Source of the DNA: Candidatus Saccharimonadota bacterium
GTDB lineage: Bacteria; Patescibacteriota; Saccharimonadia; Saccharimonadales; SZUA-47
Length of the DNA: 8,271 bases
NCBI GenBank assembly: GCA_017993025.1
Contig: JAGONL010000033.1
Span: forward strand, 1-8,271
Reading direction: 5' to 3'
Shown: positions 1 to 6,025 of the stretch, piece after piece
How the letters are laid out: the number at the start of each line of letters is the position of its first letter
How positions within the stretch are numbered: position 1 is the first letter of the stretch
Program-made: the position numbers and the translations under genes
The notes under the pieces: model-generated
Database searches by the model: none
Told to the model about the DNA's origin: nothing
The model's input: only the letters and a program-made list of their open reading frames with translations

Positions 1-1
1 G

Positions 2-466
2 CGTAAGTATAATCAGCCGCTAGATTTTGGAAAAACCTATAAGGGCAAGCGTATTTTTGGAGACCACAAGACAATACGCGGAATAGTCGCCGGCGGATTC
101 GTTGGGCTGCTAACAGCGGGCTTACAAATGTTACTAAGCACTGTTTTTAGTTGGCCGGAGAGTTATTCATTAGGCTTAAACTATGGCTCTTCAATGATTC
201 TTCTCATGGGCTTATTTATGGGTTTTGGTGCGTTAATTGGCGATGCAGTAAAGAGTTTCTTTAAAAGACAGATGAATATTGCACCAGGTCGTTCATGGGT
301 GCCGTTTGACCAATTAGATTTTGTTATTGGCGGTGCTATTGCCTCACTTCCATTTATTGTATTGCCGTTTAAGATGTATATTTTGGGGTTATTCATAGCA
401 CTAATTCTTCATCCTACATTCAATGTTTTAGCGTGGATATTTCGACTTCAAGACAAACCCTTCTGA
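2..466 (+). CDS. CDP-archaeol synthase (CarS/DUF46)-like membrane protein, 5'-truncated
   Basis: The reading frame is open from the window edge to a TGA stop, giving 154 residues; the real start lies outside. Visible family motifs are FGDHKTIRG (window residues 19-27), GDAVKSFFKR (80-89) and PFDQLDF (101-107), the signature of the CarS/DUF46 CTP-transferase-like family. Hydrophobic segments lie at about 28-47, 60-80, 106-121 and 125-145. Archaeal CarS transfers CMP from CTP to digeranylgeranylglyceryl phosphate in the membrane, making CDP-archaeol. Bacterial homologues are often annotated the same way, but their lipid substrate is uncertain, and diacyl phosphatidate (a CdsA-like role) is possible. 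The missing N-terminus should carry the first membrane helices. Family is fairly sure; substrate is inference. Confidence 0.8.
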   Translation, partial: RKYNQPLDFGKTYKGKRIFGDHKTIRGIVAGGFVGLLTAGLQMLLSTVFSWPESYSLGLNYGSSMILLMGLFMGFGALIGDAVKSFFKRQMNIAPGRSWVPFDQLDFVIGGAIASLPFIVLPFKMYILGLFIALILHPTFNVLAWIFRLQDKPF

Positions 467-477
467 TAAAATAAAAT

Positions 478-503
478 TCTAAATACTAAGCTCTAAATAC
501 TAA
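478..503. repeat. Short direct repeat, two 12-bp copies 14 bp apart
   Basis: TCTAAATACTAA occurs at 478-489 and 492-503, separated by GC. It lies just after the stop of the CarS-like gene, in a gene-free AT-rich spacer (467-646). I see no RNA gene or convincing terminator in that spacer. It looks like slippage-derived filler. Confidence 0.7.
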
Positions 504-580
504 AAAATAGAAATACGAAAAATGAAACATGGAATATGAAATATGGTTGGGCTACTTTAAGATTTAATATTTATGATTTT

Positions 581-605
581 TTAGAATTTATTAATTAGAA
601 TTTAT
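581..605. repeat. Short direct repeat, two 11-bp copies 14 bp apart
   Basis: TTAGAATTTAT occurs at 581-591 and 595-605, again with a 14-bp period. Next to it (623-650) is a degenerate run of GCTAAT/GCTAATTG words ending at the stop of the oxidoreductase gene, containing a weak CAATT...AATTG inverted repeat (623-642). No T-tract follows, so I do not call it a terminator. Confidence 0.6.
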
Positions 606-646
606 AATTTACTAACGTAGCTCAATTGCTAATCGCTAATTGATTG

Positions 647-1315
647 CTAGTGCTTATATATAAAATCTGGTGAAGCTTCATTTCTCTCCAGGTACTCGCC
701 AAGTTTATCTATGTGTTTTTGCCTGTCTTCTTCGTTGGATGTGGTTAAGCCTGTTGTAATAAATGGCCGATAGACATCAAAACCAGCGTGAGCCAGAGTG
801 CTGTGTAGAAGTGGATACAAATGCTGAATAATAGTTGCTCCATGCATACCGGTTGGGGAGTAATCTTGTTCTCGGTCTCCGGCACTTGTTATTACCATAG
901 CTTTTTTGCCAGTAAGAAGACCTGCTTTGTATCTGTGGTCACCATCCCAGGCAACACCCATGGCAAAAACTTTATCAAACCAGCCTTTGAGCACGGCTGG
1001 GGTGGAGCTCCACCACAACGGGAATTCAAACACTACAATATCTGCCGAGCGAATTTTTACAATTTCTGACTTTATGTCTTCTGCAAATGCACCGTCATTA
1101 TTTACTGCGCTACTCTGTTCAAGCATGTAATTTCTGTGCGCTCCACCTAGTGACTTGAAGTCCCATTTAGCAGCAACGGCGTGGAACCCAGAGGCATATA
1201 AGTCTGAAATTACTGCCTTATGCCCCTTTTGTTCAAAGAAACTAAGTGCGCGATTATGCATAGCTGCACCAAAAGATGCTGGGTCGTCATGTGCATATAC
1301 AAATAAAACGTTCAT
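647..1315 (-). CDS. NAD(P)H:quinone oxidoreductase-like flavoprotein (flavodoxin fold, NQO1/YwrO/KefF family)
   Basis: 222 residues. The N-terminus MNVLFVYAHDDPASF matches the first beta strand and flavin phosphate-binding loop of flavodoxin-like quinone reductases. The strongest signature is the segment at residues 98-117, FPLWW...PAVLKGWFDKVF, the dimer/FMN-site motif shared with NQO1, YwrO and KefF. VITSAG at 141-146 fits the second flavin-contacting loop. Known members catalyse two-electron NAD(P)H-dependent reduction of quinones or nitroaromatics in the cytosol. Length is normal for the family. The gene stands alone, with rlmH upstream on the same strand behind a heptamer repeat array. 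No Shine-Dalgarno precedes the ATG; the transcript may be leaderless. The exact substrate cannot be read from the sequence. Confidence 0.88.
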   Translation of the reverse strand: MNVLFVYAHDDPASFGAAMHNRALSFFEQKGHKAVISDLYASGFHAVAAKWDFKSLGGAHRNYMLEQSSAVNNDGAFAEDIKSEIVKIRSADIVVFEFPLWWSSTPAVLKGWFDKVFAMGVAWDGDHRYKAGLLTGKKAMVITSAGDREQDYSPTGMHGATIIQHLYPLLHSTLAHAGFDVYRPFITTGLTTSNEEDRQKHIDKLGEYLERNEASPDFIYKH

Positions 1316-1321
1316 GCTTAA

Positions 1322-1350
1322 AGTTTACAAGTAATACTAAACATATCCAA
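1322..1350 (-). promoter_or_regulatory. Candidate promoter of the oxidoreductase gene (leaderless)
   Basis: On the minus strand TTGGAT (1345-1350) and TAAACT (1322-1327) are separated by exactly 17 nt. TAAACT ends 6 nt before the ATG, placing the transcription start at or next to the start codon. The -35 box is 3 of 6 and the -10 box 4 of 6 to consensus, so this is moderate evidence. The heptamer array begins 2 nt upstream of the -35 box. Confidence 0.4.
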
Positions 1351-1352
1351 AC

Positions 1353-1436
1353 TCTACCCTCTACCCTCTACCCTCTACCCTCTACCCTCTACCCTCTACC
1401 CTCTACCCTCTACCCTCTACCCTCTACCCTCTACCC
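1353..1436. repeat. Perfect heptamer microsatellite, 12 x TCTACCC (+) / GGGTAGA (-)
   Basis: 84 bp made of twelve identical units with no interruption. The first minus-strand unit overlaps the end of rlmH: its GGG is the last codon and its TAG is the stop. Because 7 is coprime to 3 and each unit contains one TAG, the minus strand hits TAG in all three frames within 21 nt, while the plus strand has no stop in any frame. GGG triplets every 7 nt make the minus strand a G-quadruplex candidate. The array fills the space between rlmH and the promoter of the next gene. Confidence 0.98.
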
Positions 1437-1880
1437 ATGATGATAAGGGTGTCCAGAGAATATAGAATATGCTCTATAAAGTTGCTCAGCTATAATTATT
1501 CTAACTAACTGGTGTGGATATACTAACTTCCCCAATGACCACACAAAATCGGCTTTTTTGATAACTACATCTGCGACGCCATACGCACCACCAATTATAA
1601 AAACTACGTCTGCGCCTTTTTCAAACACTTGTTTAGATAACCCAGGCGAACTTAGTTGCTTGCCATTTTCGTCTAACAGTATAACTGTAGATTTCACCGG
1701 AATCGCTCTCAGGATATACTCAGCTTCTTGTTGTTTACTATTGTCTTGAGAACCGTTGCCATGTTTTAAAAAACGCCATTCAATATGGATATGTTTAGGC
1801 AACCGTTTAACAAAATCGTTCATTAAATTAGCAGTCTCAAGTTTTGGTTTAGCTCCAACAGAGAGAATCAAAATGTTCAT
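1431..1880 (-). CDS. rlmH: 23S rRNA (pseudouridine1915-N3)-methyltransferase RlmH
   Basis: 149 residues, close to the 155 of E. coli RlmH. It is a small SPOUT methyltransferase that methylates pseudouridine 1915 in helix 69 of 23S rRNA on assembled 70S ribosomes, using SAM. Seen directly: the knotted SAM-site motif IIGGAYG (residues 95-101), then WSLGKLVYPHQLVR (114-127), the helix AEQLYRAYSI (131-140) and the family C-terminus HPYHH (144-148). I start it at the ATG at 1880, because MNILILSVGAK matches the family N-terminus. An in-frame ATG 12 nt upstream (1892) would add only MVVI and lies inside a likely -10 element. One extra glycine and the TAG stop come from the first unit of the heptamer array. 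No Shine-Dalgarno is visible. Confidence 0.95.
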   Translation of the reverse strand: MNILILSVGAKPKLETANLMNDFVKRLPKHIHIEWRFLKHGNGSQDNSKQQEAEYILRAIPVKSTVILLDENGKQLSSPGLSKQVFEKGADVVFIIGGAYGVADVVIKKADFVWSLGKLVYPHQLVRIIIAEQLYRAYSIFSGHPYHHG

Positions 1881-1917
1881 AATTACAACCATTGTAACAG
1901 ATAAAAAGGTTGTAATT
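1881..1917 (-). promoter_or_regulatory. rlmH promoter region with perfect 10-bp inverted repeat
   Basis: AATTACAACC (1881-1890) and GGTTGTAATT (1908-1917) are perfect reverse complements around a 17-nt spacer, directly abutting the rlmH ATG. Between them, on the minus strand, sits TGTTACAAT (1899 down to 1891), an extended -10 box (TGn + TACAAT) ending 10 nt before the ATG, so any leader would be only a few nt. The inverted repeat brackets the -10 box, as an operator would. No good -35 is seen. The repeat is certain; a regulatory role is inference. Confidence 0.5.
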
Positions 1918-1937
1918 TTAGCACTCAGGGGTGGGTA

Positions 1938-1966
1938 TTGCTAATAAAAATAGGTTGGTGTATTAT
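1938..1966 (+). promoter_or_regulatory. Sigma-70-type promoter for the SnoaL-like gene
   Basis: TTGCTA (1938-1943), a 17-nt spacer and TATTAT (1961-1966) give a good match to the housekeeping consensus, predicting a start near 1973 and a leader of about 45 nt. TGTGTG (1966-1971) and CACACA (1982-1987) form a 6-bp inverted repeat around the predicted start, a possible but weak operator. Confidence 0.6.
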
Positions 1967-2017
1967 GTGTGGACTATCGTTCACACAAGACGATTAAGGT
2001 ACATAGGAGGGAATAAA

Positions 2018-2458
2018 ATGTATTCAGCAGCAGTAAACGCCCACATACGGGAATTGATCGAACAAGTTATGGAATATCGAGATCAAGGACAATGGGCAAA
2101 ATTAGAACAATTATTTACAGAAACCCCATATATTGATGAAAGTGTATTTAACAAAGAAGCACCAGGCAAAAAAGCCGCTTCTAGCGTTTTATACGGATGG
2201 CGCAGACTTATTCGCGACCTATATTACAGTGCTAGGCACAAACTCGGTGCTATGGACATTGAAAGAACTGGCAAGAAAGAAGTGTCTGCAACTAGCGAAA
2301 TAGAGGCTAGGTACTACACACTTAAAGATGGCGAACGTTATGTCCACAAAATGGATGGTGTCTACGAATACAACTTTAGAAAAGTGGCAGGTCGCTGGAA
2401 AATTGACAGCCTAAAACTAAAAGTTAAAAAACAATCTTTCGAACCAATCGGAGCCTAA
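2018..2458 (+). CDS. SnoaL-like / NTF2-superfamily small protein
   Basis: 146 residues starting at the ATG at 2018, chosen because AGGAGG (2005-2010) sits 7 nt upstream; in-frame codons further upstream run through the promoter. Predicted architecture fits the cone-shaped alpha+beta NTF2 fold: helix at 4-33 (HIRELIEQVMEYRDQGQWAKLEQLF), helical segment at 51-72, then strands at 77-105 and 107-138 (RYVHKMDGVYEYNF, GRWKIDSLKLKVK). The GRWKID strand near the C-terminus is typical of SnoaL-like domains. Such proteins are cytosolic and range from enzymes to ligand-binding scaffolds; no catalytic residues can be assigned here. It is monocistronic and convergent with the HAD gene. Fold assignment is moderate; function is unknown. 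Confidence 0.75.
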   Translation: MYSAAVNAHIRELIEQVMEYRDQGQWAKLEQLFTETPYIDESVFNKEAPGKKAASSVLYGWRRLIRDLYYSARHKLGAMDIERTGKKEVSATSEIEARYYTLKDGERYVHKMDGVYEYNFRKVAGRWKIDSLKLKVKKQSFEPIGA

Positions 2459-2480
2459 GAATACAAGGGTATAGTCTTTA

Positions 2481-2491
2481 GGGTAGAGGGT
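2481..2491 (+). repeat. Residual GGGTAGA-type repeat
   Basis: GGGTAGAGGGT, about one and a half units of the heptamer found next to rlmH, lies 22 bp after the TAA of the SnoaL-like gene in the sense orientation, with a degenerate GGGTATAG at 2468-2475. The rest of the convergent spacer (2459-2559) holds only a weak 6-bp inverted repeat, GTTGAA (2527-2532) with TTCAAC (2559-2564), and no clear terminator. Confidence 0.6.
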
Positions 2492-2559
2492 GCAGAAAAG
2501 ACAGTTAAAAGTTGCAGTGTTTCAGGGTTGAAGAGTTTTCGGTCTAGAGCTTGTAGCTT

Positions 2560-3213
2560 TCAACTTCCTAAGAGCTTAGAGTTTTCTAGTATCGTCAGTT
2601 TGAGTTCCTCTGGTGTATCCACCAGCCAATCAGGTGGTGTATGAGCCAGGCCTTCCCTACCACCGACTCCCCAAGTAACTCCGATTACCTTTATGCCTGC
2701 TTTATTACAGGCAGTGATGTCTCTTGGCTCATCACCAACGTACACAACTCGTTCACGCTGTAGTCCATGACGTTTCATTATTCTTTTCAAGGCTTTTTCT
2801 TTACCAAACATCGTTTTTTCACTTACAATAAAATCGAAAACCGGGAAATTATTATTTTCTAAATATTCATGGACTAGGGCTCCATCATTTGACGTCAAAA
2901 CACCGATAGAAATCCCTTGTTTTTGAATATCAGTTAGCACTTCGACAACTCCATCGTAGGGCTTTACCTCGCCCATATGTTTTTTCATTTCACGACTGAC
3001 GAATAACACAAGCCTTGGCAACACTGTCCATCTAATATTAATTTTTTTCATGGCTTTTTTATAGCCAAGTTTCCGATATTCGTTCAAATCTTTCATGTCA
3101 ATTTGTAACGCTCCGTAATTATGCGCATTTTCATTATAAATACGTGCAACTAAATCTAGCGTATTAGCAAGAGTGCCGTCAAAATCAAATATTACCGTGA
3201 ATTTATCGTCCAT
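2560..3213 (-). CDS. HAD-superfamily phosphatase, phosphoglycolate-phosphatase-like
   Basis: 217 residues with the full HAD motif set: motif I DFDGT (nucleophile D10, acid/base D12), motif II LTSN (T107/S108), a lysine at 138 or 140 as motif III, and motif IV GDEPRDI (D161, D165). The cap inserted between motifs I and II (about 16-80) is helical, as in subfamily IA enzymes such as Gph and PpaX. These enzymes hydrolyse small phosphate monoesters in the cytosol through an aspartyl-phosphate. The substrate cannot be deduced; phosphoglycolate, pyrophosphate-related or sugar-phosphate substrates are all possible. The gene is divergent from a small membrane-protein gene. No Shine-Dalgarno precedes the ATG, while TATACT lies 8 nt upstream, suggesting a leaderless mRNA. 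Confidence 0.9.
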   Translation of the reverse strand: MDDKFTVIFDFDGTLANTLDLVARIYNENAHNYGALQIDMKDLNEYRKLGYKKAMKKINIRWTVLPRLVLFVSREMKKHMGEVKPYDGVVEVLTDIQKQGISIGVLTSNDGALVHEYLENNNFPVFDFIVSEKTMFGKEKALKRIMKRHGLQRERVVYVGDEPRDITACNKAGIKVIGVTWGVGGREGLAHTPPDWLVDTPEELKLTILENSKLLGS

Positions 3214-3221
3214 ACATAGGC

Positions 3222-3263
3222 AGTATAACAGGGATAAACATAATTAGATAAATGATGTATACT
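3222..3263. promoter_or_regulatory. Divergent promoter pair, two outward-facing TATACT boxes
   Basis: TATACT on the minus strand (3222-3227) ends 8 nt before the HAD ATG. TATACT on the plus strand (3258-3263) ends 7 nt before the ATG of the membrane protein. Both starts would fall on or next to the A of the ATG, and neither gene has a Shine-Dalgarno sequence. The plus-strand -35 candidate is TAAACA (3235-3240, 17-nt spacer); the minus-strand -35 is poor (TTATCT, 3246-3251). Confidence 0.55.
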
Positions 3264-3270
3264 TTGATAA

Positions 3271-3684
3271 ATGAAAAAGCACAAAATAGAAATATTATTA
3301 ACAGTAAGCGTTGTATTGTCATTGGTTGGTTTGCGCACTGGTTGGATAAAACTACAAGAAGATCAGGAATTTATTACCTACATCTATGCAACGCATAACA
3401 GCTACGTTTTTCTAGCTACTTTAACTGGAGCTTTTTTTAGCTTAGTAGCAATGAAGCTCAGGAATAGGACAGTAAACTTGATTTTGATTTTACTAGGTAC
3501 GATTGCAACTTTAAGCGCACTTTACAGCATTACCTCCTGGGTGCCTGATAGTACTGAACGTCAAATTCTTAACATAAACCTCGATACCGGGTATTGGTTT
3601 ACTGTTTTGGGTATATATCTTCTACTTTTTACTCAGATTTATACTATTGGCCTAACTTTCTTTAAAAAGAATAAAACTAAATAG
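3271..3684 (+). CDS. Small four-helix integral membrane protein, unrecognised
   Basis: 137 residues. Hydrophobic segments at about 6-22, 45-61, 68-88 and 107-130 suggest four membrane helices. A polar loop (23-44) lies between helices 1 and 2 and another (89-106) between 3 and 4. Lysines at both termini (MKKHK, FKKNKTK) suggest both ends are cytoplasmic. I recognise no family motif and assign no function. Start is the only reasonable ATG, 7 nt after a TATACT box and without Shine-Dalgarno, so probably leaderless. Its stop overlaps the 3' end of tag by 8 bp, tail to tail. Confidence 0.75.
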   Translation: MKKHKIEILLTVSVVLSLVGLRTGWIKLQEDQEFITYIYATHNSYVFLATLTGAFFSLVAMKLRNRTVNLILILLGTIATLSALYSITSWVPDSTERQILNINLDTGYWFTVLGIYLLLFTQIYTIGLTFFKKNKTK

Positions 3685-4240
3685 TTGCTCTAAAGCAGTC
3701 AGTCGTGTGGTCGTTAATAATGCCCGTTGCCTGCAAGTGTGCGTAGATAATTGTACTTCCAACAAATTTCATTCCACGTGCTTTTAGGTCTTTGCTAACT
3801 TTGTCAGAAAGCTCGCTAGTAGCGGGTATGTCTGAGAGTGCTTTTGGGTGATTATTTATTGGTTTATCGTCAACAAAGCCCCAGATATATTTATCAAAAC
3901 TTCCAAACTGCCTCTGAATATCTAAGAAAACTTGTGCATTTTGCACCGCAGAATTAACTTTAAGCCGATTTCTAATAATACCGGGGTCTTGTAGAGCTAG
4001 CTCAATCTGCGTCTCGGTCATTTTTGATACTTGCAGCGCATCGAATTGATGAAAAACGCGTCTGTAGCCTTCCCTGCGCTTCAATATTGTCAGCCAGCTC
4101 AAGCCCGCCTGTGCTGACTCAAGTGTCAAAAATTCAAAGTGCTTAACGTCATCGTGAACAGGCACTCCCCACTCTTCATCATGATATTTGATATAAAGAG
4201 GGTCGGCGCTTACCCATCCACACCGGCTTAAACCACTCAA
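3677..4240 (-). CDS. tag: DNA-3-methyladenine glycosylase I
   Basis: 187 residues, the same length as E. coli Tag. It excises 3-methyladenine from alkylated DNA, starting base excision repair. All four zinc-snap ligands are present: C7, H20, H178 and C182, shifted by +3 from E. coli C4, H17, H175 and C179. Other family segments are YHDEEWGVP (19-27) and LTLESAQAGLSW (38-49), carrying the base-pocket glutamate (E41) and tryptophan (W49). The start codon is TTG, as no ATG or GTG lies between it and the upstream in-frame stop. AAAGG 8 nt upstream supports it. It is the last gene of a three-gene operon, 1 nt after the DUF1295 stop. Confidence 0.96.
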   Translation of the reverse strand: MSGLSRCGWVSADPLYIKYHDEEWGVPVHDDVKHFEFLTLESAQAGLSWLTILKRREGYRRVFHQFDALQVSKMTETQIELALQDPGIIRNRLKVNSAVQNAQVFLDIQRQFGSFDKYIWGFVDDKPINNHPKALSDIPATSELSDKVSKDLKARGMKFVGSTIIYAHLQATGIINDHTTDCFRATI

Positions 4241-4241
4241 C

Positions 4242-5003
4242 TTATCTACCTTTAGGCAAGGGTATTAGGATACTAGTTTTTTTCTTATAATCTTGGTATT
4301 CTTTGTCAGTTCCCCAGCGCTTGTCTGCGCCTTTTTCTAGTATCGGAATCCCGCTTACAAAAATAAGAATAAAACTAATAAACAAAGGCCCTATTAAGCC
4401 AAGATAAACTTCCCTGCCCTCTAGCCATTGATAGCTAACGATGTATACACCAACCCAGGTAAGTATTTCACCAAAATAATTTGGGTGGCGTGAGTACTTC
4501 CATAGTCCAGACTCTATCCATTTGCCCTTATTGGCTTTGTTCTGAATAAAATTAAATTTCTGGATGTCAGATGTGCCTTCAAATATTATCCCAAATACTG
4601 AAACGAGTGCACCAATAATAACTAAGGTGTTTAACTCTGTTATTGTATTAGTCTGTAGCAATAGGCTTGCAGGAATTAATACAATCCATGCTGTCAAACC
4701 CTGTAAAACCCAAAATCTTCCAAATTTCCAGAAGCTCTGACGCATTTCATCAAACCGTTTATCGCGCCCAATTATGTGTATTCTGTATAGCAAATAACTA
4801 CCCAGACGAACTGACCAAAATATCGTGATAGCTGTAACCACCCACTGCGCACTACTCATTTTATTTCCAAACGCACCAAACAGTACAATACCGGCAAATG
4901 TTACTGCGTATGATATATCGGTTAGCTTGTCCGTCTTTCTGTAAAAAGCAACCAGAAACATCGCTATGTTTAAACCTAGTGCAAAAATTAGTGTCTCAAT
5001 CAT
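4242..5003 (-). CDS. DUF1295 / steroid 5-alpha-reductase-like (ICMT-fold) membrane protein
   Basis: 253 residues, mostly hydrophobic, with about six or seven membrane segments. The diagnostic C-terminal block is WKYSRHPNYFGEILTW (168-183), followed by SGIPILEKGADKRWG (217-231). It is shared by DUF1295 proteins, steroid 5-alpha-reductase C-terminal domains and isoprenylcysteine methyltransferases. In those relatives this region binds NADPH or SAM near the cytoplasmic face and acts on lipid-like substrates. Bacterial DUF1295 proteins are generally uncharacterised, so a reductase or methyltransferase on a membrane lipid is only a guess. Second gene of the operon: its ATG lies 2 nt after the SPFH stop, and GAGG 7 nt upstream inside that gene is the likely ribosome binding site. 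Confidence 0.9.
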   Translation of the reverse strand: MIETLIFALGLNIAMFLVAFYRKTDKLTDISYAVTFAGIVLFGAFGNKMSSAQWVVTAITIFWSVRLGSYLLYRIHIIGRDKRFDEMRQSFWKFGRFWVLQGLTAWIVLIPASLLLQTNTITELNTLVIIGALVSVFGIIFEGTSDIQKFNFIQNKANKGKWIESGLWKYSRHPNYFGEILTWVGVYIVSYQWLEGREVYLGLIGPLFISFILIFVSGIPILEKGADKRWGTDKEYQDYKKKTSILIPLPKGR

Positions 5004-5005
5004 CC

Positions 5006-5932
5006 CTATGCCTCACTACTAGTTTGGTTTTTTTGTGATCCAGATTTCTTACTAACTTCGTTTGCGGTTATCATGGCATTTCTTAATTGTTCAGATATAT
5101 CGTTCATGCCTGACGGGCTGTGTGGTATTAGAATTGTATTACTATTACTACTAAGCCCTACGTCCTTGAGCGTGTCAAAATACTGGGTCATCAATACCAA
5201 GTTCATAACGTCTTGTGCGCTGGTTCCTTCAACCCCATTTTGGAATTCTGCCACACTAGCACGCAAGCCGTTAACAATTGCTGTTCTCTGGTCTGCAATA
5301 CCTCTACCCTGTAAAGCTTTGCTTTCCGCTTCGGCTTCTGCAGCTTTTACCACACGGATTTTATCGGCTTCTGCCTGTTCTACCGCTGCTACACGTAGAC
5401 GTTGGGCGGCATTTATCTCGTTCATACTAGCCTTTACCTTAGCGTCTGGGTCAATATCTGTAACGAGAGTCTTAAGAATTCCGTAACCAAAATCATCCAT
5501 AATTTGTTCAAGCTCTGCCTTAACTGCTTGAGCTATATCGTCTTTAGTTTCAAAAACGTTATCCAGTAAGATACTAGGAACTCTAGCCCTAACAACGTCA
5601 TAAACATAGCTAGTAATTTGAGCGTCAGCGTTTTGAAGCTTATAAAAAGCATCAATAACTTTTTCGGGAATAACAAAATATTGCACACTAACAATAACAA
5701 CGACAAAAACGTTATCTTTGGTTTTTGTCTCTACCCGTACATCCAGCTGTTGAACGCGCAAGCTCATGCGTCCAGCTACTCTATCTATCAATGGAATCTT
5801 GAAGTTCAAGCCTGCGCCCGCAATTCGCTTGAACTTTCCAAACCGTTCTACAATTCCAGCTGTCTGCTGGCGTACTGTGAACAATCCCATTAATAAAAAG
5901 ATAGAAACAACAATAATTATCAAAAACAACAT
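5006..5932 (-). CDS. SPFH/band 7 protein of the HIR (hypersensitive-induced-reaction) type
   Basis: 308 residues. One N-terminal membrane anchor (1-19, MLFLIIIVVSIFLLMGLF) is followed by the SPFH/band 7 domain (about 20-180), an alanine/glutamate-rich coiled coil (about 180-210) and a C-terminal oligomerisation region. Blocks QQLDVRVETKTKDNVFV (61-77), AFYKL (95-99), MNEINAAQRLRVAA (170-183), GLRASV (222-227), DVMNLVLMTQYFDT (241-254) and ILIPHSP (267-273) match, from memory, the plant HIR subgroup more closely than classic stomatin or prohibitin. SPFH proteins form large membrane-associated rings that organise membranes or control proteases. No NfeD-like partner is adjacent; the neighbour is DUF1295. 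First gene of the operon, ATG 10 nt after AAGGGG. Confidence 0.93.
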   Translation of the reverse strand: MLFLIIIVVSIFLLMGLFTVRQQTAGIVERFGKFKRIAGAGLNFKIPLIDRVAGRMSLRVQQLDVRVETKTKDNVFVVVIVSVQYFVIPEKVIDAFYKLQNADAQITSYVYDVVRARVPSILLDNVFETKDDIAQAVKAELEQIMDDFGYGILKTLVTDIDPDAKVKASMNEINAAQRLRVAAVEQAEADKIRVVKAAEAEAESKALQGRGIADQRTAIVNGLRASVAEFQNGVEGTSAQDVMNLVLMTQYFDTLKDVGLSSNSNTILIPHSPSGMNDISEQLRNAMITANEVSKKSGSQKNQTSSEA

Positions 5933-5958
5933 AAGTTTTAATCCCCTTCTCTAATCTT

Positions 5959-5988
5959 ATTATAAAGCAGTTTGTGTGCGCACCACAA
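5959..5988 (-). promoter_or_regulatory. Promoter of the SPFH-DUF1295-tag operon
   Basis: A perfect TATAAT (5959-5964, minus strand) with TTGTGG (5983-5988) 18 nt upstream predicts a start near 5952 and a leader of about 20 nt carrying the Shine-Dalgarno AGAAGGGG (5943-5950). The three following genes are spaced by 1-2 nt with no internal promoter evident. Confidence 0.65.
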
Positions 5989-6025
5989 AGAAACTTTTGA
6001 ATTTAATGGGATATTCGACTTACGG

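Noticed and set aside
623..642. CAATT...AATTG inverted repeat as terminator of the oxidoreductase gene
   Set aside because: Only 5 AT-rich base pairs and no T-tract on the minus strand.
1353..1436. Telomere-like or CRISPR-like array
   Set aside because: The unit is a continuous 7-mer without spacers and lies inside the chromosome next to rlmH; a simple tandem microsatellite.
1931..2017. 29-residue N-terminal extension of the SnoaL-like protein
   Set aside because: It would be translated from inside the promoter (TTGCTA/TATTAT); a strong AGGAGG precedes the ATG at 2018.
5073..5486. 137-codon plus-strand frame inside the SPFH gene, and other antisense frames (181-396, 821-1130, 1558-1944, 5618-5954)
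   Set aside because: Shadows of well-supported genes on the opposite strand, without family motifs or ribosome binding sites.
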